The notes below the pieces were generated by a model. That model saw nothing but the letters and a program-made list of their open reading frames with translations. It searched no databases and was not told the origin of the DNA. A program made the translations under genes and the position numbers. This document shows positions 1 through 7,188 of a DNA stretch of 52,799 nucleotides, in pieces. This DNA is from Eubacterium sp. (GTDB lineage Bacteria; Bacillota; Clostridia; Peptostreptococcales; Anaerovoracaceae), in assembly GCA_021769965.1 (NCBI GenBank), contig JAETRU010000021.1:1-52799 (forward strand). The letters run 5' to 3'. Each line of letters opens with the position of its first letter. The stretch's first letter is position 1.

Positions 1-313
1 TGCACTCTGCTGTACAGATATTTTCAGTTTATATGCACTTCATAACTGCAAGGAAACAGCAAAAGCAAGCTTATATCCGTCTTTTCGCGCCGTATAGCTG
101 TAAAATACTGCGAAAAGTGGCGCGGGAAAGGAAGGGAACGCCGTATGAGCGCGAAAAAACAAAAAAAGCGGCGGCGCAGATTGACTGTGAATAGTAACGA
201 CTTAGTTATGAAAAGGGGCAAAAAGCAGAAAAAGCCAGACAAAGTTATAAAAAGGTGAAACTGTTGAATTTTCAACGGTTTTATTTTAGCTGTCGGTGAT
301 CGGCTCAAAAGTT
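1..313. other. Left-edge stretch without a convincing gene
   Basis: No ORF here has a ribosome binding site and plausible protein composition. The only long minus-strand frame (24-308) is rich in Phe/Leu/Arg and lacks a Shine-Dalgarno. The stretch contains one hairpin with a T-rich tail (listed separately) and otherwise looks like the intergenic space downstream of the minus-strand flavodoxin gene. Confidence 0.5.
261..287 (+). terminator. Hairpin with T-rich tail
   Basis: GTTGAA (263-268) and TTCAAC (271-276) form a perfect stem with a 2-base loop, extended by C-G and T-G pairs, and are followed by TTTTATTTT on the plus strand. It would end a plus-strand transcript entering from outside the window. 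On the minus strand the tail is weaker, so a bidirectional role with the flavodoxin operon is possible but less clear. Confidence 0.4.
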
Positions 314-862
314 TTATCGGCCGGGGCAGGATATATATTCTGTCAGAGGCCTGAGATAAGCTTCATCGGTCCAGTCACGGGCCTGTCCGGAAGCGTTTAG
401 CAGATCCAGCATCCATGGCTCACATTCGGAAGGGTCTTTCTTTGTGACTATTTTCTGCAGCATTTTGCAGAGGGCCCGGTCTTTGATGTTCATTTTTGCT
501 TCATCCCACGCGCCTCTGGCGTAAAAGAGAGGGATGTCTTTCAAAAAATCGGTATTCAGGTTTCGGGCGGCGACTTCACCCAGCGCTTCCGGATCAAAAA
601 GTGACGCACCGACGCAGAGAACCGCCAGGCGTTTATCCCGCAAGTGGACAGACATTTTTTCAAACTGACGGATGCCCGCAATGCCTCCGGCGTAGATGCC
701 GCCCGCAAATATGATAGAATCATATGTCTCCAGTCTGTTCAGGACACTGCCCCGGCAGTCGTCAATTCCGCAGATATCACAGTCTAAAAGTCTTTGCAGC
801 ATTTGCGCGTATTTCTCTGTCGAGCCGTATTTTGATTTATATAATACTAAAATGTTATTCAT
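314..862 (-). CDS. Flavodoxin-domain protein
   Basis: 182 residues. The N-terminus reads as a beta strand followed by the FMN-phosphate loop YKSKYGSTEKYA (residues 8-19), then the flavodoxin segment FAGGIYAGGI near residue 52, which resembles the HemG-like/flavodoxin_5 family. Such proteins carry FMN and act as cytosolic electron carriers or small flavin reductases; the substrate cannot be told from sequence. The start codon overlaps the end of the upstream marR-like gene by 8 bp, so the two are cotranscribed and probably translationally coupled. MarR-type control suggests a role in stress or xenobiotic response (inference). Confidence 0.85.
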   Translation of the reverse strand: MNNILVLYKSKYGSTEKYAQMLQRLLDCDICGIDDCRGSVLNRLETYDSIIFAGGIYAGGIAGIRQFEKMSVHLRDKRLAVLCVGASLFDPEALGEVAARNLNTDFLKDIPLFYARGAWDEAKMNIKDRALCKMLQKIVTKKDPSECEPWMLDLLNASGQARDWTDEAYLRPLTEYISCPGR

Positions 863-1400
863 TTTCTGCTTTGTCCTTTCTTTCTTTTATTTCCACTGAT
901 ATTTTTTCCGCAGGCTGCCTGCCGGCGGCCACAGTCTCCAGATGGCTGATCCCCTCGTAAAGCTTTGTCAGCAGATGGAACAGCGCTGCGATCTCTTCTT
1001 CTGTGTAGACTGCGAAGAGATACTGTAGTTCCTGCTGATAGGGGGCAAATTCGTGTTGAAAAAACGCGTCGGCTTTTTCCGTCGGGCATACGCACATGGC
1101 CCGGCTGTCCAGCGGACTTTGCTCAATGGTGATAAACCCTTTCTTTTTCAATGATTCTGCCAGTTTTTTGATGTTCTGCCGGGAGCAGCCCAGCAGACAG
1201 CCCAGCTGTGTAAAGGTCAGCGGCTTTTCCAGATGCCGCACGGTAGAGAGCAGCATAAACTGTTTCAGAGAAACTTCAGGGATCCGGCTATCAAAGAGTG
1301 TCTGCAATTTATTGGCGGCGATGAAAAGGGTGTTGAAAATGTCCTTTTCCTGATTTTCAGTTGTATCGTTGAACTTTTGGCTGAGATCAAAGTAGTTCAT
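855..1400 (-). CDS. MarR-family transcriptional regulator
   Basis: 181 residues. A central winged helix-turn-helix is visible (residues about 55-100): KPLTFTQLGCLLGCSRQNIKK reads as helix-turn-recognition helix, followed by the wing GFITIEQSPLDSRAMCV with the DSR signature typical of MarR proteins. Flanking helices would form the dimerisation domain. The ATG is preceded by AAGGAGGATCCC. It is first gene of an operon with the flavodoxin. Two near-identical palindromes sit on its promoter, which is the usual autoregulatory layout. The ligand is unknown. Confidence 0.9.
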   Translation of the reverse strand: MNYFDLSQKFNDTTENQEKDIFNTLFIAANKLQTLFDSRIPEVSLKQFMLLSTVRHLEKPLTFTQLGCLLGCSRQNIKKLAESLKKKGFITIEQSPLDSRAMCVCPTEKADAFFQHEFAPYQQELQYLFAVYTEEEIAALFHLLTKLYEGISHLETVAAGRQPAEKISVEIKERKDKAENE

Positions 1401-1415
1401 GGGATCCTCCTTATA

Positions 1416-1461
1416 CGTAACTAGTTGCGTATATTATAGCAACTAGTTGCGCATCTGTCAA
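1416..1461 (-). promoter_or_regulatory. marR-flavodoxin promoter with two operator palindromes
   Basis: Minus-strand -35 TTGACA (1456-1461), 17-bp spacer, -10 TATAAT (1433-1438): a perfect consensus promoter. A perfect 12-bp palindrome GCAACTAGTTGC (1439-1450) fills the spacer, and a second copy, CGTAACTAGTTGCG (1416-1429), lies just after the -10. Their centres are about 22 bp apart, two helical turns. MarR dimers bound here would block RNA polymerase. Binding by this particular MarR is inferred from position. Confidence 0.75.
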
Positions 1462-1624
1462 GTGAGAGCGGAAGTTTTACTGTTATGATGTCGCAAAAAG
1501 ACACAGAAATATTCCCTTTCGTAAATCTGATTTCAAAGGGGGACCAATTTATTTGTATAAACGCACGTTAAACACAACTCAAAACGCAAGGGTATCTGCT
1601 GTGATAACGGGATAAACAGGTCAA

Positions 1625-1651
1625 AAGTTTCGGACTTGTAAGTCTGAAACT
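1625..1651 (-). terminator. Hairpin downstream of the DUF4143 ATPase
   Basis: AGTTTCGGACTT and AAGTCTGAAACT form a 12-bp stem with one mismatch and a GT loop. It lies 49 bp beyond the stop of the minus-strand ATPase. Read on the minus strand, a short TTTT follows the stem. The rest of the 1462-1699 gap shows no gene. Confidence 0.5.
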
Positions 1652-1699
1652 ATATAAAATATCATAGTTTTCGACAAGAAAACACCGGAAGTTTTCTTA

Positions 1700-3043
1700 T
1701 TAGAAAAAATTCTGTTCACCCATAAAACGTTTCAGCATAAACAGGCAGAAGTACGGAAAAGTGTAAACCGGGTCGTTATGGCCGATGTTGCCTGCTGTGA
1801 ATTTAATTCCGTGGCGAATATCGGGATAGTGGTCGCTTGCAATCAGCTGCTGCAAAGATTTGGAGCGGTTTTGATTTGATTTGATTTCGACTGGAATTAG
1901 TTCATTTGCTGAACGAACAAAGAAATCTTCTTCAAGAGTCGAATTCTCTTTCTTATAGTAATACAGACCGTAGTCTTGCTTTGTCAGGGCTTCCGCTGCA
2001 AAATTCTCATATAGAGCGCCTTTATAAACTCCTAAATTTCTGTTGGCACGCAAATCCTCCTGAGCTTCATCGTCAAGAGATGCTACGAGAAGTCCTGTAT
2101 CAGAGACGTATACTTTAAATTTATTTTCATCAATATTTTCTTTCAAAGGAAGCTCCGGAAAACTCATGCAGTGACAGACATTGATAAGGCCTGCGTCACT
2201 GAGCCAATCGATGCACCCCATGTATTCCTTTGAACGGGCACCTTTTACAACTTTGGAATATTGAAACTTTTTATTTTCTTTTGCAAGCTGCGCGGGAATA
2301 GAGCGATATACATTGATGATTTTAGTTTGCTCGAGCCCTTCTGCATATTTTCTGACATCGCTTTCGTAGTCAATCAGAAGCTGTCGCTGCAATGAAAGTG
2401 AGTCCTGAAAATGGTTTTGCTCGATATATCTTGAGACGATATTAGGCATACCACCGAGAATGCAGAATTCCAGGAATAATTTTGAATAGATGTCGTATTC
2501 CAAACTTGAAAAAGGCTTTCCTGCCAGCATATGAGAAAGCATATCCTCTATTATGTCAGAGCCGTACCCCTTCGCCCAGAGAAATTCTTCAAAATCCAAA
2601 GAATACATCTGATAATCCATTTTATATCCGACGCTGATACTTGCAATACGTTTGTACTGAATACCCAAAAGAGAACCGGAGCAGATGACATCAAAACGTC
2701 CATCTTCTTTGAAAAATTTTAAAGAAGTAGCGATCTCGGGAAAATCCTGAATTTCGTCAAAAAAGAGAAGGGTCTTTGCTGCATAGAACTCTTTGCTTGG
2801 GTCAATGAACGTAATGAGTTTGATAATTTCATCAGCAGAGAATCCATTTTCGATGATTGTTTTGTATTTTGGTTCTGTGACAAAATTAATTTCTACAATG
2901 TGTTCGTAGTTCTCAGAAGCGAATTTACGTATTGTTTCTGTTTTTCCAATCTGCCGGGCCCCTTTGATAATAAGCGGCAGGTGATTCGGCTGCTCTTTCC
3001 ATGCGAGCAGATATTTATCAGCTTTTCGTTCTAAATACTTCAT
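1700..3043 (-). CDS. AAA_14/DUF4143-family ATPase
   Basis: 447 residues. The N-terminal AAA_14 domain has Walker A GARQIGKTET (about residue 28) and Walker B LLFFDEIQDFPE (about 93). The C-terminal half has the DUF4143 character, with a PD-(D/E)XK-like EDFFVRSANELIPVEIKSNQ strand near residue 370. Family members are widespread in gut anaerobes, often as many paralogues; their job is unknown and they have been proposed to be mobile or defence-related. It is a single-gene unit, transcribed away from the LytTR operon. Three 32-bp-spaced direct repeats precede it and may control it. The length is normal and the frame intact. Confidence 0.88.
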   Translation of the reverse strand: MKYLERKADKYLLAWKEQPNHLPLIIKGARQIGKTETIRKFASENYEHIVEINFVTEPKYKTIIENGFSADEIIKLITFIDPSKEFYAAKTLLFFDEIQDFPEIATSLKFFKEDGRFDVICSGSLLGIQYKRIASISVGYKMDYQMYSLDFEEFLWAKGYGSDIIEDMLSHMLAGKPFSSLEYDIYSKLFLEFCILGGMPNIVSRYIEQNHFQDSLSLQRQLLIDYESDVRKYAEGLEQTKIINVYRSIPAQLAKENKKFQYSKVVKGARSKEYMGCIDWLSDAGLINVCHCMSFPELPLKENIDENKFKVYVSDTGLLVASLDDEAQEDLRANRNLGVYKGALYENFAAEALTKQDYGLYYYKKENSTLEEDFFVRSANELIPVEIKSNQNRSKSLQQLIASDHYPDIRHGIKFTAGNIGHNDPVYTFPYFCLFMLKRFMGEQNFF

Positions 3044-3092
3044 AATAGTTTTCCTTTCAGATATAGTGTATCACGATGTCAAAAAAAGAACA

Positions 3093-3171
3093 ACACTTTC
3101 ATGAGGGTATTTTTTTAAAAAATTACATTTTCATGAGCGTATTTTAAACACAAACTCACACTTTTATGAGG
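3093..3171. repeat. Three direct repeats, period about 32 bp
   Basis: The unit ACACTTTCATGAGGGTATTT recurs with minor changes at about 3093, 3125 and 3157, so the copies lie on the same helix face (three turns apart). The stretch is AT-rich and located between the divergent DUF4143 ATPase and LytTR genes, 50 bp upstream of the ATPase start. Evenly phased repeats suggest operators or an iteron-like binding array for an unidentified protein. Confidence 0.6.
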
Positions 3172-3217
3172 AAGCTGCCACTTACCGCCGATTTTTTACC
3201 TGTTACGGTCTGTGCGG

Positions 3218-3246
3218 TTTACTTCTTTTCGCAGGCGTGCTATGAT
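3218..3246 (+). promoter_or_regulatory. Promoter of the lytTR operon
   Basis: TTTACT (3218-3223), a 17-bp spacer and TATGAT (3241-3246), followed 9 bp later by AAGGAGGTGG and the GTG start at 3268. With the -10 this close to the start codon the 5' untranslated region would be very short. Confidence 0.5.
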
Positions 3247-3267
3247 AAATCCCAAGGAGGTGGGAAT

Positions 3268-3705
3268 GTGCGAATCATCATCGAAGAAATCAGTATAGAT
3301 GAAGAGGAAGAGCTGATTCTCAGATGTCACTCGGCCGGCGGAGAGCTGGCGAAGCGGGTCCGGCAGATGGAGACCATGCAGGCGGGGCTTACGGCGTACC
3401 GGGACGGAGAGATCCATCGTCTTGCTTTTGATGATGTCTACTACTTTGAGGTCGTGGACGGAAAATCATTTCTTTACTGCGAGAACTGTGTCTTTGAAAG
3501 CAGAATGAAGCTCTATGAGTTTGAGGAGTTCTGCCGGGATACCGGGTTTTTCCGGGCATCAAAGTCCATGGTACTCAATGCAGACAAAATTGACTTTATT
3601 TCCCCTTCTTTTTCCGGGCGGTTTGAAGTAACTCTGCTCAACGGAGAGAAAGTGGTCGTATCCAGACGATATGTAAATGTATTGAAGAAGAAAATGGGAT
3701 TATAG
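3268..3705 (+). CDS. LytTR-domain DNA-binding regulator
   Basis: 145 residues from the GTG at 3268, chosen because AAGGAGGTGGGAA precedes it at ideal spacing; the longer upstream frame has no ribosome binding site. The C-terminal LytTR domain shows VYYFEVVDGKSFLYC, FEEFCRDTGFFRASKSMVLN and SPSFSGRFEVTLLNGEKVVVSRRYV, the standard family blocks. The short N-terminus has no phosphoreceiver domain, so it is a stand-alone LytTR regulator. It heads an operon with a DUF3021 membrane protein and an ABC transporter, a recurrent Bacillota arrangement in which the pair controls the transporter. Confidence 0.9.
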   Translation: MRIIIEEISIDEEEELILRCHSAGGELAKRVRQMETMQAGLTAYRDGEIHRLAFDDVYYFEVVDGKSFLYCENCVFESRMKLYEFEEFCRDTGFFRASKSMVLNADKIDFISPSFSGRFEVTLLNGEKVVVSRRYVNVLKKKMGL

Positions 3706-3717
3706 GAGGCAGAGGTT

Positions 3718-4152
3718 ATGAATATACGCGAATTGATACGCATGATGGTGCTGCAGTTCTTCATCTGTTATACCTGTACCATGGCGGCGACTCTGTTTTT
3801 CTGCGGGTTTAACGAGCCGCCGGTTACGACGCTGGAAGTTTCGTATCTGTGGCAGGCCGGAATTTTTTCGTTCTTTGCGGTTCTGCCCGGAGCGGTGTAT
3901 TACACGGGAAAAGAACTGAGTGAAAAGCAGTGGAGACAGCGGACGGTGATCCACACGGTTCTGCTGGTGGCGGTGCTGATGACGGCGGGACGCCTGATTC
4001 ATATGTATGAGGGCATTCTGGGCGCGATCTTATTTGTTATTACGATACTGGTCATCGACTGTCTGGTACGGGGACTGACATATCTGAGCGATCAAAAGGT
4101 AGCAGACGCGATCAATGCGGAGCTGAAAGCAAAAAGAAAGGGCGAGAGATGA
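3718..4152 (+). CDS. DUF3021 membrane protein
   Basis: 144 residues with four predicted transmembrane stretches, matching the DUF3021 family that nearly always follows a LytTR gene. Visible hydrophobic segments: residues about 8-27, 40-58, 78-92 and 98-118. The stop overlaps the next start by 4 bp (ATGA), so translation is coupled. In related operons the DUF3021 protein restrains its LytTR partner at the membrane; that role here is inferred from context. Confidence 0.85.
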   Translation: MNIRELIRMMVLQFFICYTCTMAATLFFCGFNEPPVTTLEVSYLWQAGIFSFFAVLPGAVYYTGKELSEKQWRQRTVIHTVLLVAVLMTAGRLIHMYEGILGAILFVITILVIDCLVRGLTYLSDQKVADAINAELKAKRKGER

Positions 4153-5063
4153 AATATATCATTGAAATTGAACATTTAAACAAAAGTTTCGGGGAAGTAA
4201 AAGCGGTGCAGGATCTGAGTTTTCATGTGAAAGAGGGAGAACTGTTCGCGTTTCTGGGCGTCAACGGCGCGGGCAAAAGTACGACTATTTCCATCCTGTG
4301 CGGACAGCTCGCAAAAGACAGCGGGACGGTGACCGTAGACGGCAGAAATATTGAAGAACAGCCTGAAGCTGTCAAAGAAGAGCTGGGCGTGGTGTTTCAG
4401 AACTCAGTGCTGGACAAAGCCCTTTCGGTCCGGGATAATCTGAAAAGCCGGGCGGCCCTTTACGGCATTGCGGGCAAAGCTTTTGAGCAGCGGCTTTCAG
4501 AGCTTGCAAAGCTGCTGGATTTTGAAGACCTTTTGAAACGTCCTGTGGGAAAGCTGTCCGGCGGACAGAGACGGCGTATCGATATTGCGAGAGCGCTTTT
4601 ACACAAACCGGGCATTCTGATACTGGATGAGCCGACGACGGGCCTTGACCCGCAGACCAGAAAACTCCTCTGGGATGTAGTGCGGAAACTCCGTCAAAGG
4701 GAAAACATGACGGTGTTTCTGACCACCCATTATATGGAGGAAGCGGCTGAGGCGGACTACGTGATCATTATAGACAGCGGAAAGATCTCCGCGGAAGGGA
4801 CGCCGCTGGAACTGAAAAACGCCTACACCGGCGACTTTATCACGATGTACGGGATCTCAGAGGAAGAGGCAGAAAGCTTTGGCGTGCCTTACGAGAAAAT
4901 TCCGGGCGGATACCGGCTGGCGGTGGCTGACACAGCGGCAGCAACGGCTTTTATTACAGCGCGGCCGGCGCTTTTTACTGATTATGAGATCACCAAAGGC
5001 AAAATGGACGACGTATTCCTTGCGGTAACAGGCAAGGCTTTACAAGGAGGGGACGAAAAATGA
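4149..5063 (+). CDS. ABC transporter ATP-binding protein
   Basis: 304 residues. Walker A LGVNGAGKSTT (about residue 36), signature LSGGQRRR (about 138), Walker B ILILDEPTTGLDP (about 157) and the switch histidine in FLTTHYMEEA are all intact. The C-terminal extension past residue 215 is typical of DrrA/NatA-like exporters of drugs, lantibiotics or ions. It overlaps the permease gene by 4 bp, so the two form one transporter. Substrate unknown. Confidence 0.93.
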   Translation: MKYIIEIEHLNKSFGEVKAVQDLSFHVKEGELFAFLGVNGAGKSTTISILCGQLAKDSGTVTVDGRNIEEQPEAVKEELGVVFQNSVLDKALSVRDNLKSRAALYGIAGKAFEQRLSELAKLLDFEDLLKRPVGKLSGGQRRRIDIARALLHKPGILILDEPTTGLDPQTRKLLWDVVRKLRQRENMTVFLTTHYMEEAAEADYVIIIDSGKISAEGTPLELKNAYTGDFITMYGISEEEAESFGVPYEKIPGGYRLAVADTAAATAFITARPALFTDYEITKGKMDDVFLAVTGKALQGGDEK

Positions 5064-5956
5064 CGGGATTGACGACGTTAGTATGGAGAAACACAAAACT
5101 GTTTTTTAAGGATAAGGGAATGTTTTTTACCTCTCTGATCACGCCGCTGATCTTGCTGGTGCTGTTTGTAACGTTCCTCGGAAATGTGTACCGGGACAGT
5201 CTGGATATGACGGTTGCGGAGGTGCCGGGGGTTACAGCGCTTGATGAGAGTCTGGTCGAGGGATTTGTAGGCAGCTGGCTGTTCTCATCGCTTCTTGCGG
5301 TCTGCTGCGTGACCGTGGCGTTCTGTGCCAACATGCTGATGGTGCAGGATAAAGTGACGGGCGCGAGGGTCGATCTGACCATGGCGCCGGTGGGACGCGG
5401 CACTCTTGCCATGGGATATTACATTTCTACGGCAGTCTCTACGCTGCTGATCTGCCTTGTGGCGCTGGGCGCGTGCTTTGTTTATCTGGGGAAATTCGGG
5501 TGGTATTTATCAGGGGAAGATATGCTGCTGACTTGTCTGGATGTGGTGCTTCTGGCTATGTTCGGCACGGCGCTTTCGTCTGTGGTCAATCATTTTCTTT
5601 CGACGCAGGGACAGATGTCTGCGGTGGGCACCATCGTCAGCGCGGGCTATGGTTTTATCTGCGGCGCGTATATGCCGGTTTCTCAGTTTTCGGAAGGCAT
5701 TCAGAAGTTTATTTCTTTTCTGCCGGGTACTTACGGCACGGCGCTTTTGCATAATCATCTGATGCGGGGCACCTACGAAGCTATGGAAGATGTACTGCCT
5801 GCGCAGGCTGTGGAGGGGCTGCGCGGAGCCTTTGACGGAAATCCGGAGTTTTTCGGTCATGAAGTTACGGGGCCTGCGATGTATCTGGTCCTCGGCGGCG
5901 CTGTGGTGATTCTGATCGGCATTTATGTGGCGCTGGGAAAAGCGCGGAAAGCGTAA
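5060..5956 (+). CDS. ABC-2 type transporter permease
   Basis: 298 residues with about six hydrophobic segments: a first helix near residues 25-43, a large extracellular loop, then five helices from about residue 72 to the C-terminus. The layout matches ABC2_membrane permeases (DrrB-like). It is the last gene of the LytTR-DUF3021-ABC operon. The charged GKARKA end is cytoplasmic. Confidence 0.9.
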   Translation: MTGLTTLVWRNTKLFFKDKGMFFTSLITPLILLVLFVTFLGNVYRDSLDMTVAEVPGVTALDESLVEGFVGSWLFSSLLAVCCVTVAFCANMLMVQDKVTGARVDLTMAPVGRGTLAMGYYISTAVSTLLICLVALGACFVYLGKFGWYLSGEDMLLTCLDVVLLAMFGTALSSVVNHFLSTQGQMSAVGTIVSAGYGFICGAYMPVSQFSEGIQKFISFLPGTYGTALLHNHLMRGTYEAMEDVLPAQAVEGLRGAFDGNPEFFGHEVTGPAMYLVLGGAVVILIGIYVALGKARKA

Positions 5957-6058
5957 AATGCCGGCACGCAGGGTAAAAGAATCAAATTTTTTGTTTTTCT
6001 GTTGTGTTTGCCGCCATTAGGTTATAAGATATAAGAAACAGATCTGATGGAGGCAAAT

Positions 6059-6553
6059 ATGAATCCGGATACGAAATTACGAAATATGACAGCGATCTAT
6101 ATCAGACGGGGCAATGAAATGCTGATGCTTTACCGCATTGGTTCGCGGGTGGTAGAACCGTCCTGGTGCGGGATCGGGGGACACTTTGAACAGGCGGAGT
6201 TAAATGATCCCAGGGCCTGCATGCTCAGGGAACTTTCTGAAGAGATCGGTCTCTGCGAGAGCGATCTCGAAGACCTGCAGCTCCGCTATGTGACTTTGAG
6301 GCTGAAAAAGGGCGAAATCCGCCAGAACTATTACTATTTTGCCGCGTTGCGGGAGGGCGCGGAGCTGACCATGGAATCTGATGAGGGCCGGGTCTGCTGG
6401 ATCCCTTTTGACGAATTGCTGGAAAAGGAAATGCCGTTGACGGCAAAGCAGATGCTGCGGCACTACATGTCCGCAGGCCGTTTTGATGACAGGCTGTATA
6501 GCGGGATCACGCAGGAAAACGACATGGTATTCGCTGAACTCAGGGAGTTTTAG
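6059..6553 (+). CDS. Nudix hydrolase
   Basis: 164 residues from ATG 6059, preceded by GGAGGCAAAT; the in-frame ATG four codons earlier lacks spacing. The Nudix box is recognisable as GGHFEQAELNDPRACMLREL followed by SEEIGL, with the catalytic REXXEE, but there are nine residues between the first conserved Glu and REL instead of the usual seven. The family hydrolyses nucleoside diphosphates linked to another group (8-oxo-dGTP and similar). It is a monocistronic housekeeping-type gene between the ABC operon and the interrupted GH18 gene. Confidence 0.88.
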   Translation: MNPDTKLRNMTAIYIRRGNEMLMLYRIGSRVVEPSWCGIGGHFEQAELNDPRACMLRELSEEIGLCESDLEDLQLRYVTLRLKKGEIRQNYYYFAALREGAELTMESDEGRVCWIPFDELLEKEMPLTAKQMLRHYMSAGRFDDRLYSGITQENDMVFAELREF

Positions 6554-6618
6554 CGGCGGGGGTTCTATCCATGCCGTCCCTTCATATCATGTAATGTGTA
6601 AATGGATGGAGGGACTAA

Positions 6619-7182
6619 ATGAAAAATATTGTAGTAAGCGGGTACGCGTATCCGTCGATCGAGCCCTGGGTGCTGGACGCCTGGCTGCCGGATCTGACGT
6701 TTTTATGTAATTTCAGCTATGGCATCACTGCGGAGGGCGGAATCATCGATTTGGAGGATCAGGCTTTGACTGACAAAGCCAACGCCGCGGGAGTACGTCC
6801 TTTGATGGTGCTGACGCCGCTGGACAGCGAGGGCCGGTTTAATGATGTGGTGGCGGGACAGCTGCTGGAAAATCCGCAGTCGCGGTCAGCTTTGATCGCC
6901 AATATCGGGCAGACGCTGCGAACAAAGGGACTTTCGGGCGTGGATTTTGATTTTGAATACATCCCTGCGCAGTATCGGCAGAATTATGTGGATCTGGTAA
7001 GGGAGGCCAAAGAAACTCTGGGGCCGGAGGGGTACTTTGTTACGGTGGCTGTAGCGCCGAAAACGTCTGCGGGGCAGGAAGGCACGCTGTACGAGGGGCA
7101 TGATTACGCGGGCATGGGCCAGGCTGCGGATTATGTGCTGGTGATGACCTATGAATGGGGGTACACGTACTACCATCAATGA
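6619..7182 (+). pseudogene. 5' part of a GH18 (YaaH/SleL-like) glycosidase gene, split by the prophage
   Basis: A strong GGAGGG precedes ATG 6619. The frame encodes the first half of a GH18 TIM barrel: LTFLCNFSYGI, the catalytic segment GVDFDFEYIP (acid/base Glu near residue 113) and VLVMTYEWGYTY. After codon 182 (position 7166) it runs into prophage DNA and stops four codons later. YaaH/SleL relatives cleave spore cortex peptidoglycan during germination. No LysM or signal peptide is seen, as in several spore-packaged members. Removing 7167-46123 joins it in frame to 46124-46550, giving 324 residues with the second half of the barrel. It is a gene interrupted by a precise insertion, not decayed. 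Confidence 0.9.
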
Positions 7183-7185
7183 TGA
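7161..7185. other. attL (left prophage junction)
   Basis: GTACAC (7161-7166) is shared with the right junction (46118-46123). Bacterial codons end here and phage sequence follows. The phage-side arm CATCAATGATGA (7174-7185) is the exact inverted repeat of the right-end arm at 46103-46114. The integrase stop lies within this site, at 7189. Confidence 0.85.
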
Positions 7186-7188
7186 AGG

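Noticed and set aside
24-308. 94-codon minus-strand ORF at the left edge
   Set aside because: Low-complexity Phe/Leu/Arg composition, no ribosome binding site, and it spans a terminator-like hairpin.
6560-6610. Sporulation sigma (E/K-type) promoter ahead of the GH18 gene
   Set aside because: CATATCAT resembles a SigE/SigK -10, but no matching -35 is found at the right distance, so sporulation control is not claimed from sequence.
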